NCBI GenBank assembly: GCA_016714985.1 | Contig: JADKBS010000034.1 | Coordinates: 21,934-85,933 of the forward strand | Source of the DNA: Saprospiraceae bacterium | GTDB taxonomy: Bacteria; Bacteroidota; Bacteroidia; Chitinophagales; Saprospiraceae | Direction of reading: 5' to 3' | Length of the DNA: 64,000 nt | Shown: piece after piece, positions 36,327-45,266 of the stretch | Numbering within the stretch: position 1 is the stretch's first letter | Layout: every line of letters starts with the position of its first letter | The notes under the pieces: generated by a model | The model's database searches: none | Seen by the model: only the letters and a program-made list of their open reading frames with translations | Told to the model about the DNA's origin: nothing | Position numbers and translations under genes: made by a program

Positions 36327-36773
36327 TCACTTGGCAGGAACGGGCACTTTGCTCTGCAAATCGGGCTTGGGCGGGAAGCCGTTCAGGTCTGCCTCGCCGA
36401 CCCATTTCAGGAAGGCAATGACGTCGTTGGCATCCTGGTCGGACATAGCATAAGCCACCATCTTCCGGCCACGGGGCGCCCAAGGCTCCTTGACCGTCAA
36501 TACGGTCTTGAGATAGGCTTCGCCCTTGCGCTCGTATGCTTTGGTGAGTTCTGGTGCATAGTAGGCTCCCTCGCCCATGATGGTGTGGCAGCCCATGCAG
36601 TTGTTTTTGTCAAAAATCTCCTTGCCCCTAATCACGGATTCCGTGAGGTTCTGGGCGTTGGTCTGCTTGGGCACTTCCCTTGCCAAGGTGTGCCAAGACA
36701 GCCCCAAGAAGATAAGGAAGAATACCACCGTTCCCCCCAGAAAAAAAGTCCTTGCCTGATTTTTCGATAGCAT
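36327..36773 (-). CDS. norC: NorC, cytochrome c subunit of nitric oxide reductase
   Basis: 148 residues: an N-terminal membrane anchor (FFLGGTVVFFLIFLGLSWHTL), one heme c site CMGCH at about residue 59 followed by TIMGEGAYYAPELT, and a distal-Met region KMVAYAMSD. It passes electrons from periplasmic donors to NorB. It begins the nor operon, behind a candidate Rrf2 operator at 36814. Confidence 0.95.
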   Translation of the reverse strand: MLSKNQARTFFLGGTVVFFLIFLGLSWHTLAREVPKQTNAQNLTESVIRGKEIFDKNNCMGCHTIMGEGAYYAPELTKAYERKGEAYLKTVLTVKEPWAPRGRKMVAYAMSDQDANDVIAFLKWVGEADLNGFPPKPDLQSKVPVPAK

Positions 36774-36813
36774 GACCGGATGTGTTTGGTGAAAAAATGC
36801 ATTTAAAGAAAAA

Positions 36814-36829
36814 AAGATGATTTTATCTT
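36814..36829. promoter_or_regulatory. Candidate Rrf2-type operator upstream of norC
   Basis: AAGATGATTTTATCTT shares 12 of 16 positions with the perfect palindrome at 24503 and lies 41 bp before the norC start. Confidence 0.45.
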
Positions 36830-36980
36830 TTATTTTGCAAAGGGAAGGAGTGTGAGCTGCTTATTAAATGACAATTATCAGCTTGGCCAGTGACTTGTGT
36901 CAGGGCTGATGCAATCCTAATATTTACCAAAACCTATTTACCCCAAACTTCGGATATAGGGGAAATTCCCCACTACCTGA

Positions 36981-37169
36981 CACTCGTTTTCGCCTACCAT
37001 CGCCAAGGTGATTGACGTCCATTTTGTGAAAAACGAAATCGCCCCGACGGGCATGGGCGAGCCGCCTTTCCCGCCCATCTTCGGCGCACTGGCGAATGCG
37101 CTCTACAAGGCGACGGGGAAACGGGTGTATCGGCAGCCGTTTTTGGGGGAGCAGGCGGTGATGGGGTGA
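36981..37169 (+). pseudogene. C-terminal remnant of a molybdopterin-dependent aldehyde/isoquinoline oxidoreductase large subunit
   Basis: A 62-codon open piece ending at TGA 37167-37169. It reads KVIDVHFVKNEIAPTGMGE, then PPFPPIFGALANALYKATGK and RVYRQPFL, the typical C-terminus of xanthine-dehydrogenase-family (IorB-like) Moco subunits. An in-frame stop lies immediately upstream and the rest of the gene is absent, so this is a leftover from a deletion. Confidence 0.7.
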
Positions 37170-37174
37170 AAAAA

Positions 37175-37206
37175 AGCAAGGGCGCAACCGAAGTCACGCC
37201 CTTGCT
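37175..37206. terminator. Bidirectional rho-independent terminator
   Basis: AGCAAGGGCG (37175-37184) pairs with CGCCCTTGCT (37197-37206). A T-rich tract follows on the plus strand and an A-run precedes it, so it can serve the reverse-strand amidohydrolase gene as well. Confidence 0.8.
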
Positions 37207-37241
37207 TTATTTTTTAGATGAATTTCGATGAACCCATACCC

Positions 37242-38942
37242 CTATCTTTCAAAAACCACCTTCCCCTTCAAGTAGGTCAAATCCACCTTCGTCCCATTGA
37301 TTTGGTTGGCGGGAATTTCAAAAATATTTCGGTCGAGTACAATCAGGTCAGCCTCCTTACCCACTTCGATGGAACCCACTTTTTGTTCCTGCCGCATCAC
37401 ATAGGCGGCGTTGAGCGTGTAAGCTTTCACGGCATCTTCCAATGAAATCTCCTGTGGGGTGCGGGTTACGGCGTTCTGCATCCCGATGAAGGGGTTCAAC
37501 TCGCTCACGTCCCAATCGCTGCTGAGGGTGAGCCTTGCGCCCGCATTTTTCAGGCTTTTCAGCGGGATGTTGGCGTTGTTCAGCGCCGGGCCGATGAGGT
37601 AGTCGTTCTCGTGCCAATGGTCGGGCTGGGTGAAATCGCCAGCCACCTGTGCATCGGCAGTGGCATTTAGCTGCGCAAAACGGGGGATGTCCGCTGCATC
37701 CACGTACTCGACGTGGGTGAGGCGGTGCCTACCCGCCGAAGTGCCGCCCTGCTCGATGGCGTTCAGGCTCTCGTGAACGCCCCGGTTGCCGAGGGCATGG
37801 ATGTGGAAGTCGAAGCCCGTGCCCTCCAGCGCAGCGATGTACTGGGCGAGGCGGCTTTCGGTGAAATAGTTCAAGCCCTTGTTGGAGCCAAGCATAAAAT
37901 AATCCACCATATACTCATCGTGCATGGCGGCGGTCGAGTTGTGGATGATACCGTCGGAATACACTTTTATCTGGTTGATTCTCACCAATTTGTTCGGGTC
38001 GTTGCTGAAGAGGGCTTTGATGGCGGCGATTTGCGAAGCGTCGTCTTCCGTCGGGTACGCCCACAAGCCGAGGTTGATGCGGCAGGTCAACTTTCCGTCC
38101 TGCTCGATTTTTTTCCAAGTGTCTTGCTGGTTGCGCTTCCAAAAAGTGCGGGCTTCCGAGACGGAGGTGATGCCGTGCTTGGCAAGCTCTGGCAGGGCAA
38201 ATTCGACCAGCCCGTTGTAGTCGTTTTCCATGCTTTGGGCGGTCGGCACAAGGGCGAGTTCCATGAGCAGTTCGCCTGCATTGTCAATGAGGATGCCGTT
38301 GGGTTCGCCCTGGTCGTTGCGCATGAGTATGCCTCCGGTCGGGTCGGACGAGGAGGCGGTGAAACCCAGCAATTCAAGAGCCTTTGAGTTGCACCAGAGC
38401 GAGTGCGAGGTCTGCTCCATGATGCCCACAGGTCGGTCACTCACCACATCATCGAGGATGTCTTTCGGGTCACGGTCGGCTTCGAGGACGGTTTCGAGGA
38501 GGTGTCCCCAGCCGAGCAGCCAGCCCGTTCCGGGGTTGTCGGCGTGGGCGTCCGCCACGTCGTCGGCGTAGTTTTCGGGGTCGGTCTCAGCGTCGTCGAG
38601 GATGAACTTGAAGTTCTCGGAAGCCGCTTCGAGCGGGTGCATGTGCACGTCGTGTATGCCGGGCATCATCATGGCGCCTTCGAGGTCAACGAGTTCGGCG
38701 TCTTTGGAAGCCATGCTTTTCGCCTCGTCGCTCGTTCCGACGAACTTGATGACGCCGTCTTTTACCCAAACCGCCTCCGCCCAGGGCTGGGCAGCGTTGA
38801 CGGTGTAGATTTTACCGTTGAAAAAGACGGTTTCACCCGTTTCAGTGGGCGTGGTGCCGCCTTCGTCCTCGCCGCCACAGGCGAAGAAGCTTAAAAAGGT
38901 GGCAAGGAATAGTGTCAGCATGAGGGAAAGTGATTTATTCAT
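37242..38942 (-). CDS. Amidohydrolase family lipoprotein (YtcJ-like)
   Basis: 566 residues. The signal peptide ends at FLSFFACGG (lipobox). The amidohydrolase barrel shows the first metal motif MMMPGIHDVHMHPLEAA, later His and Asp motifs (FDFHIHALGNRGVHESL, LTHVEYVD, LTLSSDWDVSELNPF) and a C-terminal beta-sandwich (VGSIEVGKEADLIVLDRN). It probably hydrolyses amide bonds of an unknown exported substrate at the cell surface or periplasm. Confidence 0.9.
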   Translation of the reverse strand: MNKSLSLMLTLFLATFLSFFACGGEDEGGTTPTETGETVFFNGKIYTVNAAQPWAEAVWVKDGVIKFVGTSDEAKSMASKDAELVDLEGAMMMPGIHDVHMHPLEAASENFKFILDDAETDPENYADDVADAHADNPGTGWLLGWGHLLETVLEADRDPKDILDDVVSDRPVGIMEQTSHSLWCNSKALELLGFTASSSDPTGGILMRNDQGEPNGILIDNAGELLMELALVPTAQSMENDYNGLVEFALPELAKHGITSVSEARTFWKRNQQDTWKKIEQDGKLTCRINLGLWAYPTEDDASQIAAIKALFSNDPNKLVRINQIKVYSDGIIHNSTAAMHDEYMVDYFMLGSNKGLNYFTESRLAQYIAALEGTGFDFHIHALGNRGVHESLNAIEQGGTSAGRHRLTHVEYVDAADIPRFAQLNATADAQVAGDFTQPDHWHENDYLIGPALNNANIPLKSLKNAGARLTLSSDWDVSELNPFIGMQNAVTRTPQEISLEDAVKAYTLNAAYVMRQEQKVGSIEVGKEADLIVLDRNIFEIPANQINGTKVDLTYLKGKVVFER

Positions 38943-39153
38943 GAATTTTAGATTTTGGGCAAAGGTGTGGAATGGTTAACAAGGCAATTGGGTTTTTCCA
39001 TGAATGAAGGGGAAAATGGAACGAATGGAAATCGATTGCATAGCTCTGTGTTGACCACAAAAGGCAATAATCTCTCTCAAGGATTCATTTTTTCCTGATA
39101 AAGATATAAATTGCACCAAATTTCATTTTTGAAAGTGAAAAAATCTCTTCATT

Positions 39154-40491
39154 ATGCTGATACGTTTTGTGGTCGAAAACTATCTGTCCTTCCGGGATGA
39201 GGCAGAGTTCAATATGCTTGCTGGCAATTTCAAGATTCATCAGGAGCATGTTTGCAAGGCAAAAACCGGAGTGTCTTTACTCAGGGTGGCTACGCTGTAT
39301 GGGGCCAACGGGGCAGGCAAGTCGAACCTTGCTATCGCAATGGAAGCAGCGAAGGATTTGGTGCTATTAGGTTCAGATACTGCAAAATCCAAGCTGCCCC
39401 ACCGCTTTTTTAAGCTGGAAAAAAGTTGCAAGGAGAAACCCTCCCGCTTCGAGTTCGAGTTTGTGGTCAACGGCAACAGTTATGCCTTTGGCATCGCTTT
39501 TTTTTCAGAAAGGATTGTGGAGGAATGGCTCTACAAGACCCGCCCCGGAAAGGAGGATGAACTGGTTTTTGAGCGGGAGACTACGTCCGATTTGAAAACA
39601 GTAATCAAACTAAGCCCGAGGTATTTACAGACGGAAAAAGAAAAAGTCAAGGTCGAGATTTATCAGGAGGAGCTTCGCCCCAACCAACCCTTCATCACAG
39701 AAGCAAAAGAAAAGGACCTTGTTTACGTGAAGGAGCCTTATTCGTGGTTTGAGGATGTACTGGAAATCGTTTATCCCGAATCAGCATTGGAGGGGCTTTT
39801 CGAGAATATCCTGTTCAATGAAACCTACCGGGAAAAAACCAACCAAATCATTAAGGCAATTGACACGGGCGTAGAAATGGTGGAAGCCCAAAAAATCAAT
39901 GTCAGCCAACTATTCGGCTTGCACGAAAAAGAAGAAAAAGAAGATATTTTGAAGTGGTTGGAAAAGGGCGAGGTTTACGAGTACGAGGGCAAGGATGAAA
40001 TCAAATACGGGCTGTATTTAGACGAAGCGGGCGAACCACAAGCGGTCAAGTTGATGACCCGGCACCAAAGCAACGGCGATACGGTGGACTTCGACTTTTA
40101 CGAAGAATCGGACGGGACGCAGCGGCTTATAGAACTTACCCCAGCCTTCATTGACACCATGCTCAAGGAGAAGGTCTATGTGGTGGACGAGTTCAACCGC
40201 AGCATGCACCCTCAAATGGCACAAAAACTGATTGAAATGTACCTCTCGCACGACAGCAAGTTGTCGAAGGGGCAATTGGTTTTTACCACGCACGAATCAG
40301 GGCTGCTCGACTTGAAACTCTTCCGGCAGGACGAGATTTGGTTCGTTGAAAAGGACAAAACTGGTTCGTCCAAGATTTACCCGCTCAGCGAGTTCAAGCC
40401 CCGTTACGACAAGGACATCCGCCGTGGATATCTACAGGGAAGGTTTGGTGCGATTCCTTTTCTTTCCAGCCTTGAAAACATAAACTGGTAA
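39154..40491 (+). CDS. RloA/AbiLi-like AAA ATPase of a defence pair
   Basis: 445 residues. It starts MLIRFVVENYLSFRDEAEFNMLAG, the usual opening of ABC-type/SMC-like ATPases of the AAA_15/21 class, with Walker A LYGANGAGKSNLAIAM and a C-terminal Walker B/signature part KVYVVDEFNRSMHPQMAQKLIEMYL and VFTTHESGLLD. It is followed by an RloB-family gene 11 bp downstream. RloA/RloB pairs resemble AbiLi/AbiLii, an abortive-infection phage defence. The actual trigger and effect are unknown here. Confidence 0.85.
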   Translation: MLIRFVVENYLSFRDEAEFNMLAGNFKIHQEHVCKAKTGVSLLRVATLYGANGAGKSNLAIAMEAAKDLVLLGSDTAKSKLPHRFFKLEKSCKEKPSRFEFEFVVNGNSYAFGIAFFSERIVEEWLYKTRPGKEDELVFERETTSDLKTVIKLSPRYLQTEKEKVKVEIYQEELRPNQPFITEAKEKDLVYVKEPYSWFEDVLEIVYPESALEGLFENILFNETYREKTNQIIKAIDTGVEMVEAQKINVSQLFGLHEKEEKEDILKWLEKGEVYEYEGKDEIKYGLYLDEAGEPQAVKLMTRHQSNGDTVDFDFYEESDGTQRLIELTPAFIDTMLKEKVYVVDEFNRSMHPQMAQKLIEMYLSHDSKLSKGQLVFTTHESGLLDLKLFRQDEIWFVEKDKTGSSKIYPLSEFKPRYDKDIRRGYLQGRFGAIPFLSSLENINW

Positions 40492-40502
40492 TAACAAACA
40501 AT

Positions 40503-41123
40503 ATGAGCAAACGAAAAAACCGACCATACAAAAGGGGCGAGCCCTTCCGGGATGCCAGCTTGTTTGTGATAGCCTGCGAGGGAGAGAAAACGGAACGTGC
40601 GTATTTCGAGCAGTTTTGCGGCGGCTTCAGGAGGGTGAAAATTGTGGTCTTGCCCACAGGCGACGACCATAAATCCGCCCCCAACCATGTCCTGAAACGG
40701 GCGGACGATTTCGTTGACGAATTTGGCATCGTAGGTGAAGATGACCGTGTTTGGTTGGTGATTGACATGGACAGGTGGAAGGAAGCCACCCTTTCCAGCA
40801 TTGCAAAGGCTTGTGAGCAAAAGGAAAAATACACACTCATCTTGAGCAATCCATGTTTTGAATTGTGGCCATACCTGCATTTGGAAAAACCCACGCAGCC
40901 GCTCTCCGAATTGCAGAATTGCAATGATTTTAAGGCTGCTATAAGGGCAAACCTTGGGGCATACAATCCTTCCAACCCCGATTTCTCCCCCATTTTCCCG
41001 ATGTCGGAATACGCCATTTCCCAAGCCGAAAAACTCGATACCGCACCCGCCGATAGGTTTCCAAATGGAACTGCCACCCGGGTATATGTTTTGGTGAAAA
41101 GGCTGCTGGAGCTAAAAAAATGA
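40503..41123 (+). CDS. RloB-family protein (AbiLii-like)
   Basis: 206 residues: KRKNRPYKRGEPFRDASLFVIACEGEKTERAYFEQF, then DDRVWLVIDMDRW and LILSNPCFELWPYLHL, the RloB pattern related to the Toprim/OLD nuclease fold (acidic EGEKTE and D-x-D). It is the probable effector of the pair with the ATPase upstream. Confidence 0.87.
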   Translation: MSKRKNRPYKRGEPFRDASLFVIACEGEKTERAYFEQFCGGFRRVKIVVLPTGDDHKSAPNHVLKRADDFVDEFGIVGEDDRVWLVIDMDRWKEATLSSIAKACEQKEKYTLILSNPCFELWPYLHLEKPTQPLSELQNCNDFKAAIRANLGAYNPSNPDFSPIFPMSEYAISQAEKLDTAPADRFPNGTATRVYVLVKRLLELKK

Positions 41124-41157
41124 ACTTCGTCGGAAACCTCAATTTCCGACGAAGTTC
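41122..41157. terminator. Shared terminator between convergent genes
   Basis: GAACTTCGTCGGAAA (41122-41136) pairs perfectly with 41143-41157 over a 6-nt loop. It overlaps the RloB stop codon and is preceded by an A-run, serving the reverse-strand deiminase gene as well. Confidence 0.75.
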
Positions 41158-41162
41158 CACCC

Positions 41163-42344
41163 TCACTCCGGCTGCTGCTGCGTCACGCAATGCACCATCC
41201 CCCCGTTCTCATAGAGGTTCCGCACATCAATCCCCACCACCGTTTTGCCCGGGTAGAGGCTTTGCAGGATGCCCTTCGCCACCTCGTCCTTCGGGTCGTT
41301 GTACTTTGGCACCAGCACCTTGTTGTTCGCCACATAAAAATTGACGTAGCTGCCCTTATAGCCGAGGTTTTTGCCGTAGGCAGTCACCACGTTGTTCTGC
41401 GTCAGGGGCAGGTGGACGAAGTTGTAGGGATTGCCGTCCGCATCTTCGGCGGCATAGAGCGTGTTGATGTCCGCTTGCGGCACCTCCCAGTACAAAAGGT
41501 CGGCGTTGTTCATCGTGACGATGGTGTTCGGGTTGCCGAAACGGGCGAAGCCGTCAATGTGCATGTCCGTGATTTCCAGCCCCGGCACGCCGTTGAGCCA
41601 GATGAAATTCGTGACGCCGAGGTTTGTCTCAAAAATCGCCTCCGCCTGTGCCTGCGTCATGCCGGGGTTGCGGTTGGCGTTCAGGATGGAGCTGCGGGTC
41701 GCCATAAAGCTGCCGTTGCCGTCCACCTCGAAGGCGCCGCCCTCCACTTTCATCGTGGCGTTCAGGTTGACCTTGGGCATCCCGATGGCGTTGGCGACGG
41801 AGGTTGGGATGACGTTGCACTTGGTGTAGGGCGCTTGGTTTCCCCAGCCGTTGAAGCCCCAGTCCTCGATTTTCAGGTTGCCGCTGTTGTCCTCCACGAA
41901 GATAGGCCCGTTGTCCCGCACCCACACGTCGTTGGTCTGGAAGATGCGGAAATCCACGTTCGTCAGCGGCACATTGGCTGCATTTAACTTGCTGATAATC
42001 CAGTTTTTATGCGTCGTGTTGTAGGCAATGATATGGACTTTTTCGCTGGTGCGGAGTTCCTTCGTCATGGCTACCCAGGTGTCAATCAGGCGGTTGCGGT
42101 AGGTCGTGCCGTACTGGTATTGGTGCGGGAACTGAAGCCAAGTGCCCTCGTGCGGGGCGGTCTCGTCGGGCATGGTGTAGGTGGTGCTGCGGTTGCTGAC
42201 CGAGCCGTCGGGATTTGCGGGTGCTGTCGCTTCGGCGCTCGTTTCGGTTGCATTTTCGGGCAGTAGTTCCGCTTCTTTTTTGCAGTTGGTGAAAAGCGTG
42301 GCGCAAGCCACAATTGCGATGGACATGATTTTCAATGACTTCAT
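41163..42344 (-). CDS. Agmatine deiminase/peptidyl-arginine deiminase family lipoprotein
   Basis: 393 residues. The signal peptide ends at the lipobox TLFTNCKK. The guanidino-group enzyme fold shows DETAPHEGTWLQFPH, DVWVRDNGPIFV, GGAFEVDG, a His-Asp pair in DMHIDGFARF and the catalytic cysteine in ENGGMVHCVTQQQP. Agmatine deiminase makes N-carbamoylputrescine from agmatine; the export signal suggests that this member acts outside the cytoplasm, perhaps on peptidyl or free arginine derivatives. Confidence 0.88.
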   Translation of the reverse strand: MKSLKIMSIAIVACATLFTNCKKEAELLPENATETSAEATAPANPDGSVSNRSTTYTMPDETAPHEGTWLQFPHQYQYGTTYRNRLIDTWVAMTKELRTSEKVHIIAYNTTHKNWIISKLNAANVPLTNVDFRIFQTNDVWVRDNGPIFVEDNSGNLKIEDWGFNGWGNQAPYTKCNVIPTSVANAIGMPKVNLNATMKVEGGAFEVDGNGSFMATRSSILNANRNPGMTQAQAEAIFETNLGVTNFIWLNGVPGLEITDMHIDGFARFGNPNTIVTMNNADLLYWEVPQADINTLYAAEDADGNPYNFVHLPLTQNNVVTAYGKNLGYKGSYVNFYVANNKVLVPKYNDPKDEVAKGILQSLYPGKTVVGIDVRNLYENGGMVHCVTQQQPE

Positions 42345-42585
42345 TTTTTGATGAATTTGGTGATGAAATGAATGGGTTTAGCTGTTCATCACCGCAAAAA
42401 TGGGTGGGTCGGGCGGTGCACTGCAAGTTTGTTCCACCATTGCCGAAGGAAAAGGAACGGGCAGGCATTAGTGGGGAATGGCCGGCGTTTTTTCGATAAA
42501 AAGCCGTTCGTTCCGAAATTCAATTCCTTCATGGAAACATATTCAGCGTTCAAGGAAATAAAGCATTTAAGACCGCTATTCCAGC

Positions 42586-42593
42586 TAATTTTG
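42586..42593 (+). promoter_or_regulatory. Promoter -7 box of the LytS-type kinase gene
   Basis: TAATTTTG matches TAnnTTTG and is 24 bp before the ATG at 42617. Confidence 0.5.
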
Positions 42594-42616
42594 CTGCATT
42601 GCGAAGCCACCTAATT

Positions 42617-43630
42617 ATGCCATTTACTTCAATTAAAAATAAGGCAGGACTGGAGCACGCCGCCTTCTGGCTGTTCATGTTCTTCTTCGTTTTCGACTAC
42701 CATTTTTTGGAAAACAACTGGTCGGAAGCCATCGGCAGCACCCTGCTCGAACTGCTGACCTATGCCGCCATTATCTACCTGAACTTGTTTTTGCTCATCC
42801 CCAAATTATTGAAAACCAAGCGTTTGGGTTGGTACCTGCTGAGCTTGGCGGCTGTCGCGGCGGGCTATGCCTTGCTCATGCGGGTGACGGGCTGGGAACA
42901 CCATTTTTACGACATCGGCGGCTGGCGCAACGTGTTCTCGATGCTGCTGAACACCTCGCTGTTCCTGCTCATTTCCACTTTATACTGGTACTTCAAGCAG
43001 TGGCAGGAAGAGCGGGAGCGGCAGCTGGTTTTGCGGAGCGAAAAATTGGAGGCGGAACTGAAATTCCTGCGCACCCAAATAAGCCCGCACTTCATTTTCA
43101 ACACCTTGAACAATATCTATTCCCTCGCCCTCGAAGGGCACGAAAACGCCGCCCCGATGGTCGCCAAGCTCTCCGGCATCCTGCGCTACGTATTGTACGA
43201 AGGCGCTGGCGAGCGGGTGTTCTTGAAAAAGGAAATGGAGGCGCTGCGGCAATACGTTGACCTTTTTTTGCTGAAAAAACCACGCTCCCGCAACGTGGAC
43301 TTTTTCGTGGAGGGCAGCCAGAATGGTTGGCAAATCGCACCTATGCTGCTCGTCAACATCGTCGAGAACGCCCTGAAACACAGCAATTTGGAGCAGGACG
43401 AAACCGCTTGGGTAAAAATCCACGCTGAAATTTCGGAGGAAGGCTCCTTGGTTTTTATGGTTGAAAATAGCGTTTCAAACTTGGAGTCTGTGAGCGAGCC
43501 GGGCGGCATCGGGCTGCCCAACCTGCGTCGCCAACTCGAAATCAACTACCCCGGCAGCTATCAAATGGAAATGAAAAGCGAGGGGCAAATATTTGGCGTC
43601 ACGCTCCGCTTAAACCTGAAAAAAGCATGA
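42617..43630 (+). CDS. LytS/YehU-type sensor histidine kinase
   Basis: 337 residues: four N-terminal membrane helices, a His_kinase domain (LKFLRTQISPHFIFNTLNNIYSLAL with the phospho-His in PHFIFN) and a HATPase with NIVENALKHS and GGIGLPNLRRQL. The pair signals to the LytTR regulator whose ATG overlaps this stop. The input signal is unknown. Confidence 0.92.
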   Translation: MPFTSIKNKAGLEHAAFWLFMFFFVFDYHFLENNWSEAIGSTLLELLTYAAIIYLNLFLLIPKLLKTKRLGWYLLSLAAVAAGYALLMRVTGWEHHFYDIGGWRNVFSMLLNTSLFLLISTLYWYFKQWQEERERQLVLRSEKLEAELKFLRTQISPHFIFNTLNNIYSLALEGHENAAPMVAKLSGILRYVLYEGAGERVFLKKEMEALRQYVDLFLLKKPRSRNVDFFVEGSQNGWQIAPMLLVNIVENALKHSNLEQDETAWVKIHAEISEEGSLVFMVENSVSNLESVSEPGGIGLPNLRRQLEINYPGSYQMEMKSEGQIFGVTLRLNLKKA

Positions 43631-44361
43631 AAAAACACACTTGTATCATCGTGGACGATGAGACCCTCGCCCAGGAGCTCCTTGCCCGGCACCTCGCCAA
43701 AATCCCGCAGCTCGAACTCGTGGCGACCTGCCCTAGCGCCATCGATGCCAAGTTCGCCCTCGAAAAATACCAACCCGACATCCTCCTCCTCGACATCAAC
43801 ATGCCCAACCTCACGGGGCTGGAACTCCTTCGGATGCTCAAGCGACGCCCTGCCACCATCCTCACCACCGCCTACTCCGAGCACGCCCTCGAAGGCTACG
43901 AGCTTGACGTGCTCGACTACCTCCTTAAGCCCATCGAGTTCGAGCGGTTTTTCAAGGCGGTGAGTAAAGCCATTGAGTGGCTGGAACGAGGCGCTAACGT
44001 CGGCAAGGTTTTGAACCCTGCCGACGTTCCGTTGGCTTCACCCACTTATTTCTTCGTAAAATCTGACTACAAAATCGTGAAGGTGGTCTTCGACGAAATC
44101 CTCTTCATCGAAGCCTTGCAGAAGTACGTCCGCATACATACGGCAACGGAGAGGGTGGTCACGCTGATGTCCATGAGCCAATTGGAGGAGGCGCTACCGT
44201 CTGGGCAGTTTGTCCGTATCCACCGCTCTTATATCGTGAGCTTGGACAAAATCAATAGCATTGAGGGCAATATCGTCCACATCGGGAAACACGACCTGCC
44301 CGTGAGCAAAGGGCAGCGGGAGGGGTTTTGGGAAAAAATCAAGGAGAAGGGAGTGTTGTAG
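43627..44361 (+). CDS. LytTR family response regulator
   Basis: 244 residues: a receiver with CIIVDDETLAQELL, the phospho-Asp in DILLLDINMPNLTG and LKPIEFERF, then a LytTR DNA-binding domain (YFFVKSDYKIVKVVFDEILFIEALQKYVRIHT and SYIVSLDKINSIEGNIVHIGKHDLPVSKGQRE). Translationally coupled to the kinase (ATGA). Confidence 0.93.
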   Translation: MKKHTCIIVDDETLAQELLARHLAKIPQLELVATCPSAIDAKFALEKYQPDILLLDINMPNLTGLELLRMLKRRPATILTTAYSEHALEGYELDVLDYLLKPIEFERFFKAVSKAIEWLERGANVGKVLNPADVPLASPTYFFVKSDYKIVKVVFDEILFIEALQKYVRIHTATERVVTLMSMSQLEEALPSGQFVRIHRSYIVSLDKINSIEGNIVHIGKHDLPVSKGQREGFWEKIKEKGVL

Positions 44362-44868
44362 CGAGCCGCCCTTCTTGCACGACTTCATGATACTGCTGAA
44401 TATCTGATAGGAAATTGGAACTATCACCTGCCACTTCCAGAGGAAAAACACATTGTTGGGTTAAGCCGTAAAAGATTGAGGCTCGTTTGATGTTACTACT
44501 CAAAATACCTCCACCCCCAGATGAAACGCCCCCGCTCCAGCCAGTAGCGGGGAACCTACTTGAACATTTTTATAGAAAACATGCGGGCGTGGGGCTGGGA
44601 AGGTTTTGTGGAGTTGCCAGTGGAGAACGGGGGAACGGGTGCTGTCCTTCCTACACACGCACACTTGGTGGTCAATCATTTCTAGGACAACACACGTAAT
44701 TATATTGCTTATTTAACATAAATAGTATTATAATAATAAAAATTAACCCAAATTTTGTTGCAAATTATGGAGCTGTAATGAACCTTAATTAGGTTAACAA
44801 CTTCAGCATAACTTGAAAAAAATGCTTCTTTTCAAGCTATCTGCTATTTTTGAAGCAAAATCAAAAAT
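44362..44868. other. Intergenic region without a recognised gene
   Basis: About 500 bp, GC-rich at the left and AT-rich at the right. No convincing coding frame is visible. A -7 box TATTTTTG at 44845-44852 probably serves the gene at 44869. Confidence 0.6.
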
Positions 44869-45228
44869 ATGAAAGAACGAATTTTAGAGCTTATTCAGCA
44901 AAGAAATGAGTTTCCACTAAATGCCTTTAGGAGCCAGATACCTGAAATCACAGGCGAGTTCAGCTTCATGTTCCCTTCCAAGGGAATAGAAAACTCAAAC
45001 ATCCTGCTCATGGCAAAAGTATCCGAAGAATTTATCTTGGTCATGAGGGATTTGATTTCAAGCCAAGTCCTGACTTTCGTGCCGATTGACCCCTTGCTTG
45101 TTTCTTTCGATGGCGGTGAGTTTTACAAACTGCCATTGGTGAAGCGCAGGCAGCCAGCTTACAAATCCCTCCATTGGCTGCCACTCATGATTAAGCGAGG
45201 TGGGAAATTCCCAAAGCTTGCCAGTTAG
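44869..45228 (+). CDS. Small protein of unknown function
   Basis: 119 residues, no signal peptide or membrane helix, with a basic C-terminus (KLPLVKRRQPAYKSLHWLPLMIKRGGKFPK). It is preceded by a good -7 box at 44845. No family is recognised. Confidence 0.65.
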   Translation: MKERILELIQQRNEFPLNAFRSQIPEITGEFSFMFPSKGIENSNILLMAKVSEEFILVMRDLISSQVLTFVPIDPLLVSFDGGEFYKLPLVKRRQPAYKSLHWLPLMIKRGGKFPKLAS

Positions 45229-45266
45229 GTTTGGCGCATCAGATTTGGAAAAATTGGTTTTTCAAT

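Noticed and set aside
36774..36980. Possible coding sequence between norC and the Moco remnant
   Set aside because: AT-rich with stops in all frames apart from the candidate operator; nothing else is supported.
44487..44699. 70-codon frame in the gap after the LytTR gene
   Set aside because: Proline/glycine-rich translation with no recognisable features and no promoter; treated as non-coding.
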